This document shows, piece by piece, positions 22,285 through 34,669 of a stretch of 64,000 bases of DNA (the stretch's first letter is position 1; each line of letters opens with the position of its first letter). Under the pieces are notes generated by a model. It did no database searches and was not told the origin of the DNA. It saw nothing but the letters and a program-made list of their open reading frames with translations. This DNA comes from Stenocarpella maydis (lineage: Eukaryota; Ascomycota; Sordariomycetes; Diaporthales; Diaporthaceae), in NCBI GenBank assembly GCA_002270565.1, contig NQMI01000030.1:186001-250000 (forward strand), in the 5' to 3' direction. The translations under genes were made by a program, and so were the position numbers.

Positions 22285-23637
22285 ATGAGCAGCCTAAACG
22301 TCTTTCATGGACCAGTGATACATTCACTGTCCCCTACGGAGCTCGAGGTGCGGGAGTCGGCTCTCATCGCCGTCGATAGCAGTGGGCGTATCGTGGTCTT
22401 TGACAAGCAGGTCGATGTGGTTCCTGAAACCCTCCGCACCTCCACTGGTACATCGATTCGGTCCAAAGACTGCGTAGTCCACAATCTAAGCCCAGGGTCG
22501 TTCATTATACCGGGCTTTGTCGACACTCACAACCATGCGCCCCAGTGGGCGCAACGCGGCCTCGGACAGGGCATGCACATTCTCGACTGGCTTAACAGTG
22601 TGACCTTCCCAAACGAGGCCAAATTCGCCGACCCGGAGTACGCGCGTCGAATATACGGCCGCTGTGTCGATGGCTTCCTCAAACAGGGCATCACCACCGC
22701 CTCGTACTATGCGTCTGCGCATGGCGAGGCCACCCGCATTCTGGCCGATATATGTCTACAGAAGGGCCAGCGAGCACTCGTCGGCAAGTGTAACATGGAT
22801 AGGAATGCACCAGACAACTACCGGGATGCCAGCGCCGAGGAGAGCCTACGTGTCACAGAGGAGTGCATCGCACACATCCGCAAGATAGATCCCGAGGGCC
22901 GCCTGGTTAGGCCGGTCCTGACCCCGCGCTTTGCCATCACCTGCGAGCCAGCGGTGCTGGAGGGACTCGGCAAGATCGCAAAGGCGCAGCCTGATCTCGC
23001 CATACAGACGCATTTCAACGAGGCCGAACAAGAGATGCGGGCCACCAAGTCCCTCTTCCCCCAATTCAGCAACGAGGTAGACCTCTACCACCACTACGGT
23101 CTCCTCGGTCCCAGGTCGATACTTGCGCACTGCTGCTACATGAGCGATTACGAACTGTCAAGGTTCGCAGAGCTCGGGTGTGGGGTTGCTCACTGCCCCG
23201 TCTCCAACATGACTGTAGGCGGCGGCTTCATGGCGGCGCCGGTGAGGGAATTCCTCCGGCGAGATATCAAGACAGGGCTGGGCACGGACTCGGGTGGGGG
23301 CTTTTCCAGCAGCATACTCGACGCGATGCGCCAGGCGCTGGTTGCCAGCAACGCAAGGGAGGCCATGTCTCATGGAAGCGACAAGGGCCTCTCCGTCGAG
23401 GAGCTCTTCTACCTGGCCACTCTTGGGGGCGCGAGGGTGTGTTCGGTTGGGGACAAGGTCGGCAACTTTGCGGTCGGCATGGAATTTGATGCTTGTGTTG
23501 TATCGACGCAGGTTGATGACCAAATCATGACCATGGTCGAAGATGACTCTCCGAGGACTGTGTTCAACAAGTTCATCATGACAGGGGATGATCGGAACAT
23601 CCAATCCGTTTACGTCCGAGGGAGGCGTGTGAAGTAA
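22285..23637 (+). CDS. Guanine deaminase
   Basis: A single-exon 450-residue amidohydrolase. Guanine deaminase turns guanine into xanthine plus ammonia in purine salvage and nitrogen use, in the cytosol. The start is the ATG at 22285 (MSSLNVFHG). Family marks: metal-binding HNH at 82-84 within PGFVDTHNHAPQ; the substrate loop RGLGQGMHILDWLNSVTFPNE; GKCNMDRNAPDNY; TPRFAITC; QTHFNEAEQEM with a metal His; AHCCYMSDYEL; and GLGTDSGGG with the metal Asp. All key residues of the family appear present and the length is normal. The gene lies between two MDR reductases with no obvious functional link. Nitrogen-regulated expression would be expected from its role but was not seen in the sequence. Confidence 0.92.
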   Translation: MSSLNVFHGPVIHSLSPTELEVRESALIAVDSSGRIVVFDKQVDVVPETLRTSTGTSIRSKDCVVHNLSPGSFIIPGFVDTHNHAPQWAQRGLGQGMHILDWLNSVTFPNEAKFADPEYARRIYGRCVDGFLKQGITTASYYASAHGEATRILADICLQKGQRALVGKCNMDRNAPDNYRDASAEESLRVTEECIAHIRKIDPEGRLVRPVLTPRFAITCEPAVLEGLGKIAKAQPDLAIQTHFNEAEQEMRATKSLFPQFSNEVDLYHHYGLLGPRSILAHCCYMSDYELSRFAELGCGVAHCPVSNMTVGGGFMAAPVREFLRRDIKTGLGTDSGGGFSSSILDAMRQALVASNAREAMSHGSDKGLSVEELFYLATLGGARVCSVGDKVGNFAVGMEFDACVVSTQVDDQIMTMVEDDSPRTVFNKFIMTGDDRNIQSVYVRGRRVK

Positions 23638-24186
23638 TGTTATTAATATACTTGCTTTCATGCATAGAAGGCGTGCCTGGCCAATCCGTATCATAGGGAC
23701 CACTTCTACTTAACTATATATAGCAGCAGAGCATTTACTGGGTCCCAGGATAGGTTGGGTCCTCTGCCTGTATGCCATTGATGAGGCGTGCAAGGTTGAT
23801 TTGAGCGCCACTGTGGCATTAGCAGACAGAACGAATGGGACTTGCGTGGGTGTGAACTTAATCAAATGTATGCTCGGGCTGGTGTGTTACGGCACAAGGA
23901 AGCCTATGGGGATAGAACTTGAGGCGCCTCAACAGAGTTCATGATGAACAGTATAATACCGACAGTATTGATGTAGTTGATGCGTCTGGAACTACTCCGC
24001 TGATAGGATGCCATAGTAATTAACACAAATAACCACAATCTGCCAGTTTCCTGCGAACCAGGCTTCCCCGGCTCCGAAGCGCCAGAAAAGGTGTATGTAC
24101 GTAATAGCAATGGACGTCAAGCGGTAGAGTTCACTGTACAGAACTATTCATAAATTCTTTCAAGAATTATTATACCTTTCCTTCGC
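23638..24186. other. Convergent intergenic space
   Basis: 549 bp between the 3' ends of the guanine deaminase (+) and an MDR gene (-). No gene is seen. Confidence 0.5.
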
Positions 24187-25308
24187 TCATGGATCAAATG
24201 GCCTAATGACAATCTTTTCCCTGGAAACACCAGCCTTGTTCCTATCCAGTGCCTTGTCCACAGCCTCTAGGCCTCCTTCGATTACGACTGGTCGGTTAGG
24301 GCGGAATAAACCCTTAGCAATCCAGCCGTCCTCGCCGCCGATGGCCTTAATGACTGCCTCACTGACATATCGCTTGTCCGTAGCGCTTCCCAGGCCAAGG
24401 ATCTGCTTGACGTTGACCCTGGGCTGTGCACTCAGACCGGCCTCGACAACCTCCGGATACGGCCCGGCGGTTGGGTCTGGGTTGTCGTTGGGATTCCATA
24501 CACCCACAACCTGCCGCTCTTCTGAGCTTGTCTTGACGAGACCCAGGATGGCAATCCCAAGTTTCGCAGTCTCCCTCTCCGCGATAGAATCCCAGACAAA
24601 TTCCAATGGAAAGTCACCAATCGCTTCGCGGTAGTCCTCCGGCCTTGATTCCGTCTTTCGGTCGAGGACTACATGGGCTCCAAGGCTCTTGAGGTGTTCG
24701 AAATGCGGGGCACTCGAGTTGGTTACGATCCTCTCGAAGCCAGACAGCCTAGCGAGCTGGATCGCATACTGCCCCACAGATGAGCTCCCGCCCAGGATAA
24801 CAACAGCCTTGCCTTTTCCGACCTCTCTGCCGCCGTGCTCGACGTCCCAGGGCCCGGGCGATAGACCGTGGCCAGTGTTGTGATAGAAGCCGACCACGGC
24901 AGCCATCAGAGCCAGCTGGACACCGGCGGCCTGCTCATCACTGATGTTTCCAGGCGTTCGAGATACCAATTCCTCAGGAAGCTTGCAGTACTGCTGGAAG
25001 GTACAATTGTCGGGGCTGGTGAGAATGCCCTGGAAGAAGACCCTGTCGCCCTTGGCGAAGCTGGTGACATCGGACCCAAGCGCGGCAATCTCGCCCGCGG
25101 CATCGGAGCCTATGACGGCCGGGTATTTGTCACCCAGGAGAATGCCCTGGTCGCGGATCTTCCAATCCACAGGGTTGATAGCCGTCGCAGTGACCTTGAT
25201 GGCGACCTCTCCTGGACCAAGCGGACTGAGGGAGCGGTGGGTGACCACATGCTTGCCCTTGGGCGAGGGCAGAACAGCTGCCTTGAAGGGCGAGGGGATA
25301 TCGGACAT
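24187..25308 (-). CDS. MDR oxidoreductase, CipB / trans-enoyl-reductase type
   Basis: A single-exon 373-residue protein from the ATG at 25308 (MSDIPSPFKAAVLPSP). The frame is open 15 codons further up, but the family start fits the chosen ATG. The GroES-like part contains AINPVDWKIRDQG and PAVIGSDAAGEIAALG. The nucleotide-binding part has ILGGSSSVGQYAIQLARLSG near 185-205. The ending GLEAVDKALDRNKAGVSREKIVI is typical. This fungal subgroup of zinc-less MDRs includes CipB-like reductases and stand-alone enoyl reductases of polyketide clusters. No megasynthase is nearby, so a general dehydrogenase is more likely. The gene ends toward the guanine deaminase. Confidence 0.85.
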   Translation of the reverse strand: MSDIPSPFKAAVLPSPKGKHVVTHRSLSPLGPGEVAIKVTATAINPVDWKIRDQGILLGDKYPAVIGSDAAGEIAALGSDVTSFAKGDRVFFQGILTSPDNCTFQQYCKLPEELVSRTPGNISDEQAAGVQLALMAAVVGFYHNTGHGLSPGPWDVEHGGREVGKGKAVVILGGSSSVGQYAIQLARLSGFERIVTNSSAPHFEHLKSLGAHVVLDRKTESRPEDYREAIGDFPLEFVWDSIAERETAKLGIAILGLVKTSSEERQVVGVWNPNDNPDPTAGPYPEVVEAGLSAQPRVNVKQILGLGSATDKRYVSEAVIKAIGGEDGWIAKGLFRPNRPVVIEGGLEAVDKALDRNKAGVSREKIVIRPFDP

Positions 25309-25948
25309 GCTCAGGTGTAACTCGGTCGGACGATCAGCCTGAAGGTAGTGCAATGTTTGGGAGGTGGTGGTTTGCCATCCATATTCCAGAAGTTGCGAAC
25401 CTGGTTTTGCCCAAATATCCGATGTGATCCGACATGGTGCTCACTGATGGCCGGATGACGTAACCACGCACGGAGAATATATCACACGACAGCGCACTCA
25501 ATTAGTAAGTTACCCTATAGGTAGATTGATTTTCTAGTATCCAGGCATAACTGTTAACGCCACCAAAACCCTTCAGTTTCAACAACACCTTATCTAGAAG
25601 CCACAGAGCGTGTGGTATTGTTTATTAATAACGTACTACTCAAAATCAAGGAGTGAGTTTAATGATATTTTTTAAAACGTCGAAATACCTTATTTCAGTA
25701 TTGTATGGAATGGGATGTTAAGGTATGTAAAATCTCACCTTAGCTGTGGCCGGATACTAAGAACTTCTGACTGCTAGGCAGGTTTTAGGTTTTCCTCAGT
25801 GGCAATTCTAACGATGGCCTAAAAATAACCTGACCAACCGGGAATTCAGACCAATTACTCTCAAAAGTACGTTTCCTATGATTAGACTTGTTCAATAAAT
25901 CAAGGCTAAGACACTCTGGCGGTAACTGGCTTGCGCTAGTCTAATAGC
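25309..25948. other. Intergenic between MDR gene and Fot1-like element
   Basis: About 640 bp, holding the MDR promoter and then moderately AT-rich sequence with no gene, up to the TA target site of the transposon. Confidence 0.45.
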
Positions 25949-25950
25949 TA

Positions 25951-25994
25951 AGTCCCCTTACCCACTCACGCACCAACCCCCTCGCGCACCGGCC
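25951..25994 (+). repeat. Left inverted repeat of Fot1-like element
   Basis: 44 bp beginning AGTCCCCTTACCCACTCACG. It differs from the right repeat at one C/T position. Confidence 0.9.
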
Positions 25995-27842
25995 CTAATT
26001 CTGACCTCCTCTAGAACCACCCTCAACTTCAACAATTAATTTCTTAACAACCATTGCAGCTATTCGCAATCGGACAATAACCCCTCGCTATCTGAAGCAT
26101 GCACTACAATACATTCCATTTCCTCAACCTCATTATCATCCCCTAACTCATCGCCTTCAAGTGTTACCGCCGGCTCTTCTTTTATAAGTCCCATCACCGC
26201 CCTCTCCCTTACAATCGCCACAATATCCACAAACGCTTGATTTAGGTTTGGTATAACCCTCCTCTTCTTCCTAAGCTTCTAATACTCTAAAGCAGCTATA
26301 AGGACCTCCTTTTCAGCTTTAGCTATGGCTACACATACTGCTAACTCATCCAGCCCCTTGCCGAGCTTCTTAAATAAGAGATATATAGTAGGGGACTTAT
26401 ACGCGTTACTAACGCTATATAATTCCAATTTAATTGCCTGAATATATCTAGAGGAATATAGTGTTTTTAAATCGATTGCAGCTAGTTCTAAGTTAATTAG
26501 GATAACTGCTAGGGGTATAGGGGCTCTAGTAATTGTATTATTATTGTTTTCAGCTACTAATCGCGATCTCTTAACCTTTATTCAGTCTCTAGGCCAAATT
26601 CCCGTTGCAGACTAAGCGTTTCTAATAGTAGTCTTCTTAAGGGCTATTTCGCATGCTTTTTAATAGGCACGAAGAAAGAATTCCTTACTAGATTCCTCTA
26701 TACTATAGGTTATAGCCAAGAGGGCTAATTACTAATGATATCTCTACTTTAAAGAGGAGAATATACTAATATCAAGAGGCTAAAGGACGTAGGATGTATA
26801 GGGAGGAAGAAATATGAGCTAAATCTTCAATTTATAGTAATACCATATAAAATCTTCAGTAGTATGCAAGCTATAGCCATCAAAAAGCAGAACCCTCCAT
26901 TATTCAGGATCCACAGGCCGGGTATTTAGCTCGAATAGCTCCTTCAGCCATTGCAATCCAATAGAATTATTAGTCCAGCCGTTCTCTAATACATCAAATT
27001 GCTAGCCTTTAAATAACTAAAGGTCTGAATTATCCATAGGGAACTATTATTATTGCACGGATTTGCTATAGAAGATAATGAGTGGAGGAATCACCTGGCC
27101 CGCCCCATTAATACACTTAATTCCTATATACTATATGCAAGAGATAGCCATTTTCTTAATAATTAAGTTGACTATTAAAGACCTAATAACCAATTAATTA
27201 TCCCCATCACCTTCCTAAAAGCCCACCTCATAAGCATTATACTAGAATTTAAGGGGAATATATTAGAGCTCTAGGAGGTCCAAGCAGTTAAAGAAAATAT
27301 TAATATTCTTATAGCTAGCACCATTTATACGCTTATATTCAATATATATAGCTTTAAGGGTCTTTATAGATGGATTCCTCTTCAGAAACTTCTATACTCA
27401 ATTAATGCCTATAGGTTGGTATAGAGTGGTGTTAGAGAGCCTATCATTAATAATTCTTACAGAAAGGCACCAAAGAGCAATATACAACGGGGGGCGGTAT
27501 AGATAGCCCTATATAAGGGACCATTTGGCCAAAAAAGACTCCTGAATATTACTCAGCTTCTAAAGAGAGTAATTGAATTCCTCTCGGGATTTTACACCCA
27601 AAAGGCGGTAGTATAGGGCATATTGGGAAACATGATGGTCTCTAGCCGCTTGCCGTTAAGGGATGCCATCCAATTAACTGTTTATAGCAGCAAGAATTCA
27701 ATTTATAGACGCGAAAGACATATTGAGCGATAGAGAAAGAAAAGACGAACAGAATGGTATAATTTTTGAGAAGACATCATCTTTATAGAAGTCAGAATAT
27801 TGAAATTCAATAGGAGGTGGTCACGAAAAGGGGGCCCCTGAC

Positions 27843-27886
27843 GGCCGGTGCGCGAGGGGGTTGGTACGTGAGTGGGTAAGGGGACT
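27843..27886 (-). repeat. Right inverted repeat of Fot1-like element
   Basis: 44 bp, the reverse complement of 25951-25994 with one transition (ACGTACC against ACGCACC), as RIP would leave. TA follows at 27887. Confidence 0.9.
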
Positions 27887-27888
27887 TA

Positions 27889-28409
27889 CAAGTGTGTTGT
27901 ACTTGCTGTATGTGGTATGATGTGACTGGTTTTAGTATGAGCAGTTTTGAGACCCAGGAATAAAGCGTCCTTTTTGCCAATATATACCCAGAGCCCCGAA
28001 ACGGTACGCACTGCATATACTGCGTTTCTTTTAGACCCGCCTACCTCATCTTCTCTATTTTTATATATCTCTAAGCCGCGATAGAACAACTCACCTGATA
28101 TAGTTTCCACTCCATTTCAGCAGAAGACCAGGGCTAGAAGACCTCCAGCTTAGGGGGAAACCAAAAGTCCTATCGCCCTTGCCTTTAACATCCGCATCAT
28201 TATTACTACCTCTAGGCCTACAGCACCCGCCAACGCTGCCTCCAGAATTTACTATTTGTAAAGCAAGGGACCCTCACTGGTAGGTGCCGAGGACTGCCAC
28301 CCGAATCAGAGATATCGACAACCGGATCATCAGCTGTGTCTCCCCCCCCCCCTGTTCGAACACCACTTTTCCCGATCAACACGACATGCTTGCCATCGTA
28401 CATACCTAG
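27889..28409. other. Intergenic, Fot1 flank to BUD31-like copy
   Basis: A reverse open frame over 27886-28110 (contains KRNAVYAVRTVSGLWVYIG) ends at the transposon edge but lacks an ATG and any known domain. It may be a fragment of a gene cut by the insertion. A C-run of about 11 lies near 28340. Nothing else was found. Confidence 0.35.
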
Positions 28410-28835
28410 AAGCGCAAGCCTCCGCCAGACGGCTTCAGCGACATCGAAGATGGTTTGCTTATCTTCGGCAGCAAGATGAAGGACTCGCAGAATACACCAA
28501 CCAATAACATTCCAAAGAATCAGGCCCAGTGGCCCATATTCGAGATCTCCAACCAGCGAAGCCGGTATATCTACGACCTCTCCTGCGAGAAGGAGGCCAT
28601 TAGCAAGCAGCTCTACGACTGGCTGCTGAAGAACGGGAATGCGGACGCCATGCTAATTGCGAGGTGGAAGAAACAGCGTTATGAGAAGCTATGCTGCTTG
28701 CGATGCGTCCAGACGAAGGAGACCAATTTCCAGTCGACTTGTATCTGTCGTGTACCATGTGCACACTTGCTCAGGGAGGGTCAAAACATTCAGTGCTTCA
28801 GCTGTGGATGCAGAGGATGCGCCTCGGGCGAATGA
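28385..28835 (+). pseudogene. BUD31 (G10) splicing-factor-like copy with damaged 5' end
   Basis: The frame 28410-28835 encodes an almost complete BUD31/G10 protein, a small zinc-binding subunit of the spliceosome. Visible are KRKPPPDGFSDIED, QRSRYIYDL, EKEAISKQLYDWLLKN, YEKLCCLRCVQTKETNF, CICRVPCAHL and IQCFSCGCRGCASGE, with the family's cysteines. The start is odd. The only upstream ATG (28385) reads MLAIVHT and then TAG at 28407-28409, just before KRK. That resembles the family's MPxIRT start with small indels. An intron ending at the TAG (as acceptor AG) is possible, but no ATG-bearing first exon was found. The first clean in-frame ATG is 28476, giving 119 residues. Several conserved aromatic residues differ (LSCEK for LYYEK, RYEK for GYEK). 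Probably a duplicated, decaying copy; the essential gene would be elsewhere. Confidence 0.65.
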
Positions 28836-29763
28836 TTGTGTTAAGAAATCCCACCCAGCCAAAGCAATAAAAGGATGAAAACATATGAAGCTCCTAACTG
28901 GATACGTTATATTTCCCCACGGGTCAACATACCGAACAGGAGACAACGGTCGAACTGCGCGTGGCGTGACAAAGGGCAAGCTGAAGTTGTGGTCTTGATT
29001 AGAGAAGGCACGGTATCACCACATTGGCCTGGCACAAGTTTCGTTGGTGTCCTGCGCAAAGTCCTTTTATCTGTCGTGCCTGAGGGTCGACCTGCAGCCT
29101 TGCAGCAGCAGCTTGGCGGAACACCCGCAAGCATAAGGGATGTTGCAGACACGCAATCAGAAGAACGGCCATCTCATTGGGGTGGCCAAAGCCGGAAGGG
29201 ATTAACGGGACAGGGTTTATCTGGAACTTAGTAATACAATTCCATAATTATACTACCTAATGGCTAAGGGTAAGGACGTATAGGCGGAAGAGAAGTAGAG
29301 TACCAAAGGGAAACGTCGGCAACTCGCCTCATTCATCACTGAGAAGGCAGAGGGTATATTCCTCTGGGGAAAGCTCCCATCATGTGCAGCCTGCGCTGAG
29401 GGCGTGCCCAACCATCTCTCTTGGTCGGCAACGGGTCGCTTTGCGTACCTCGTGTGAACGAGCCGGGGTCCCTGTGCCTTGCCACATTGACCGAATGAGA
29501 TATCTGTTCGCCACTGCAGAAGTAGCAATTAATGCCTGTAGTGTTACATTCTGACGTTGCAACTACGGTCTTGGCTGCCGATACTTCATCATAAATTGGT
29601 GAAGTCCAACTTTCACGTGGCCATCCCCGCCCTCTGGTAATCGCATCAGAGTCCCGGTCCTCCATCGTTTATTCCTCCTAACAGTGTGTCCAACGCACCG
29701 TGTTTACGCACACTGAGGAATCCCGCAGCAGTTTCTTGCCTACTCTTTTGAGGACCAGCCACC
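28836..29763. other. Intergenic, no supported gene
   Basis: 0.9 kb of normal composition. It holds the promoter of the secreted EEP protein. No gene was recognised on either strand. Confidence 0.45.
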
Positions 29764-30648
29764 ATGTTACCCAAGTTCTGGGCCTTCGGATTAGTTGTGG
29801 CGACACTGTTTGCGCAATCATCTTTCTGCACGAGCCTCCCTCTCCGCATCATCTCATTCAACATAAGATACGCCGCAACATCGCTGGAAACTAACGAAAA
29901 GCCATGGTCGACCCGCCGGCCGCTGTTAATCAACCAAGTGGCCGGCCAAGCTGCTGAGAGCGCCACTACAATCATAGGCTTGCAGGAAGTACTCAACAAC
30001 CAGCTGACAGATATCAAGAGCGGGCTGGGCTCTCAGTGGGCTCACATTGGCGTGGGCCGTGACGATGGCGCGACCAAGGGCGAGTACAGCCCTATTCTAT
30101 ACCGGACCGACGTGTTGAGGGTGCTGTATAGCGAGGTCAAATGGCTGTCGCCAACCCCGGACGTCGTGTCGTTTGGGTGGGGGGCGGGAAGTCGTCGCGT
30201 CGTCACAACCGGCGTTTTCGAACATGTCGCAACCGGGAAGCGGTTCATACACGCCAACACCCACCTCGACAATGTAAGCTCGCAAGCACGTACCGAAGGC
30301 ATCAAGGTTGTCGTCTCGCGTCTCAAGGCGGTGCAGCAGACCTGGGGCCAGCTACCAGTGTCCCTGACTGGCGATTTTAACTCAGCCCCGGGGGAAGATG
30401 CCTATTCAACGCTGGCGGGCCTCAACTACGTTGAGGATCTGTGGAATTTGGCAACGCACGTTGGCACAAACCAGCTTACTTATACCGGCTTCTCGCAAAC
30501 TGGTGTAAGCCGGATTGACTACATCTGGCTTGGGCCCGAGGACGTCCTACCATACACCCCTCAAGCCATCGAGATTGTGGGCAACTACATTGATGGCGTC
30601 TTTGTGAGCGATCACAGAATGGTGGTGGGTGATGTCGTGGTAATTTGA
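29764..30648 (+). CDS. Secreted endonuclease/exonuclease/phosphatase-fold hydrolase
   Basis: A single-exon 294-residue protein; the ATG at 29764 sits in a good context (accaccATG). Residues 1 to about 24 form a signal peptide (MLPKFWAFGLVVATLFAQSS), so it is extracellular or in the secretory route. The rest is a complete EEP fold: SFNIR with Asn33, GLQEV with Glu75 (metal ligand), GEYSPILYR, HANTHLDN, GDFNS with Asp/Asn, RIDYIW, and SDHRMVVGD with the catalytic His at the C-terminus. These are the hallmarks of DNase I-like nucleases, sphingomyelinases and inositol-phosphate phosphatases. The IDYIW/SDHR pattern is common in fungal proteins annotated as secreted EEP-family phosphatases. The substrate cannot be fixed. 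No partner gene is adjacent. Confidence 0.85.
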   Translation: MLPKFWAFGLVVATLFAQSSFCTSLPLRIISFNIRYAATSLETNEKPWSTRRPLLINQVAGQAAESATTIIGLQEVLNNQLTDIKSGLGSQWAHIGVGRDDGATKGEYSPILYRTDVLRVLYSEVKWLSPTPDVVSFGWGAGSRRVVTTGVFEHVATGKRFIHANTHLDNVSSQARTEGIKVVVSRLKAVQQTWGQLPVSLTGDFNSAPGEDAYSTLAGLNYVEDLWNLATHVGTNQLTYTGFSQTGVSRIDYIWLGPEDVLPYTPQAIEIVGNYIDGVFVSDHRMVVGDVVVI

Positions 30649-32835
30649 CATGGGACACACGCACAACTACCACCTATCACCTTTGCGAGCATTGGGGATC
30701 TCCGGAACAGAGGACATTTGATTGAGGTCGAGCCTGTTTTGTGTCTCAGCCTGTTCTCTTGGTGCCACATAGCCTCTTCAATCCCGTACTTTATGGAATC
30801 GATGTCACTCCACGTATGAAGCAGTGTCTATCCATCGCAATGCCCAATAAATTCCATGCTGGAGTGCTAAAACCTTCTCACTTGAGTCTCGCCACATCCG
30901 GCTTATTAGTTATAGTGTAGGTGACGTGACGGTGGATCTACGTACCTAGGTACCTAACCATCTCAGACCGGGGCGCCAGCTGAAGCAATAGCGCATTGGA
31001 TCACATTAGGAAACAAGAAGCGAAAGTATCTCAACAAAACGATTTCTCAACTCAATCAAGCGGCCTGATTCTGTCTCCCTCGGTACCAGAATATTCACTT
31101 GCAGAAGCAGAGACTTCCACAGAGTGGTTGCTCTTTTCCGCTACTTCGAGACTGGCTGAGGCCATAAATATGGATAAAACTGGACTAATTAATTAGTGCA
31201 ATTAAAGTCTTCTAAGTTACATTATCCACCACTTCTACAATCTCACGGGGACAGCTTCTAATTACTGACATTGGAATTATGAGAACCCATCGCTGGTGTC
31301 TGAGCGAGCTATGCTCGAGGAACTATGGTGCGCTCTATAGTGGGTGAGCGGGGGGAGGGGGTTGGGGACCGCGGCCGGGGCCGGGGCCCCAGAGACGATG
31401 GTGACCCATTCTCCCGGATGTCCTACGACCGCGCGCACGATCACGTCATGAGCCTTACAGCTTCGTATGAGAAAAGGGTAGACATTGGGTTCAGTCTAAA
31501 ACCGAAAGCAGAAGCTCGTGCAATGCCCAGACTCCCAAATAGGATGGCTGCCGGTGTACCCATTATTGTATCATGGGCCTGCATGTCTTGGCCGCCATGT
31601 TTTTGTCAAAGCCCACCTAGGTCAGCGCTCGCATTCAACTCCGACAAAATGATGACATGCATGCAGCCATGCAGGAAAACTGCCGCTGCAATGCTTGCGA
31701 ACCTTTTGACTCCCTACTATGTATTGGTTGGGCGCACGGGCGAGGCCGGATTTGCGCCTCAAACGCCAGAGCAGCAGCCGCCACGCAGTTATAATATCCG
31801 GGTTTACGTCCAAGCAAGCCCCACCTTGTGTCACCGGGGCGCGCCGGCTTCCATTACGATGCACTATCCAGGCACTCTGGACGCTGCTTAAATATCAGCA
31901 GCTCTTGCCTGGAGGGCGCAGAGGTGTCTGATAATATGGCTGTATGGCATTTGATCCGCACACATGGTGCTGAGACGCTGCCGGTAAGCACAAGCCTCTA
32001 CACTAGTGTAGATCTCTTGAGGCCCCGGGACGGCTGTCGAAACCGTTGGCGGAAGCGGAGGATTCCCAATGAGGAAGCTGGTAAACGCCCAGATGACTGC
32101 GCCGTGGACTGGGGTGGCCGGTAGTTCTTAGGTATGCCAGCCATCTTTCGAGATAAGCTTATATCTCGGCAGGAACCACAGCAAGTGCAGGGCCCAGCTC
32201 CGTACGTGATGACGCTGCTGGGAGCCGTTGTGGTCGCCTGCATATCTAGGGATACTTGTTCCCGTCTGCCAGGGCGAATCACAGCACGCTGTCACATCCC
32301 CAGGGAGGCTATGGCAACTTAGAGGTAATCTCCGACGTGCTCGCCCGTCGATGGGACTGCCCACTCATAATTGCTGGCCTCCTGATAGACTCATCGCGTT
32401 GCCAAGTAGCCAAGCTTCTCTTGACTAGTCCTGGCCCTGCTCTTGTTGGCTGAGTGGCGCCCGCCGAGACTGGCCATCATTCAGGCTTATGTCTAAAGGG
32501 CATGTCGGCTTGCTGTAGAAATCTCCACTGCCCGCTCTCCTTCCTGAAAGGGCTGTCCCGTCGTGATGCAGAGTAACCTCGCGACATGTCAGAAGCCTCT
32601 TGCGCGCGCGCGGCAAGCCAGGTCGTGCATGGCTGGCGCAGGTCCGCTGCAGATCTGATGGGATCCCGACGCACGCGGTTGGTGTCTTGAGAGCAGTCAT
32701 GTGAGCCCTCCCGGGGAGAGGACACTGAGGGCCACACACTGTCAAGCTTGTTGCCATTCAGCGAATTATGATGTTGGATTACCTGATTTGAGGCGAGGCT
32801 CGCTTCATTCAGTCTTCGGAAGCGCCTGGCAAAGA
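30649..32835. other. Long intergenic region, no supported gene
   Basis: 2.2 kb. Overlapping frames on both strands (for example 31325-31891 +) are low-complexity or lack domains and splice logic. Base composition is normal. No repeats or mobile element ends were recognised. Confidence 0.4.
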
Positions 32836-32842
32836 TATAAAG
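32836..32842 (+). promoter_or_regulatory. TATA box of the subtilisin gene
   Basis: TATAAAG lies 127 bp before the ATG at 32969, followed by a C/T-rich leader with cactcctcacc-type pyrimidine tracts, as in highly expressed fungal secreted-enzyme genes. Confidence 0.5.
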
Positions 32843-32968
32843 CACCTCCCAGCCCCGCTCTCGGGCTCATCATCACCACCGCACACCATCTTCGGCCTCA
32901 GCCCCCTTCAGCCCTCCTCACCAGCCTTGTACGTCTCACCGGCTTATCTGCCCCTGTCTCAGCCCAAT

Positions 32969-34426
<1,458 letters not shown>

Positions 34427-34669
34427 GTCACGACCTCGGCCAGCCGTATCATAAAGACTAAGGTGTGCCGGGCTGTCAGGGGATGAGTCCAGAGTGTGTT
34501 GTATATTGTCCATAACAGTGATACCTACTTAAGTAGTTAATTCCAAGTCACAATCCGGCTTGGTTATCCAATGTGTTGGAAACCATTAGACATTTGCACA
34601 TAAACTTAGCACTAGCATCTGAAAATTTCCCAATACTAGGTCAAGTATCAGAAAATCCTAATGACGCAA

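Larger units (their letters stand above)
25951..27886 (-). mobile_element. Fot1/pogo-type Tc1-mariner DNA transposon, inactivated
   Basis: A 1936-bp element with 44-bp terminal inverted repeats (25951-25994 and 27843-27886) flanked on both sides by TA (25949-25950 and 27887-27888), the Tc1-mariner target duplication. Fungal Fot1 elements are about 1.9 kb and also begin AGTC. The reverse strand carries a broken transposase: FPTYRHWL-like and INGA pieces, then VLENGWTNNSIGLQWLKELF and WRVLLFDGYSLH around 27020-26850. This is the DDE_1 block with the second and third catalytic regions of the pogo/CENP-B class. Many in-frame stops show that it is dead. RIP can explain CAG/CAA to TAG/TAA changes on the coding strand. 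Confidence 0.88.

Noticed and set aside
27886..28110. Reverse frame ending at the Fot1 edge
   Set aside because: No ATG and no domain; a possible gene fragment but not supportable.
31325..31891. 188-codon forward frame
   Set aside because: Low-complexity Gly/Arg start, no family match, overlapping frames on both strands.
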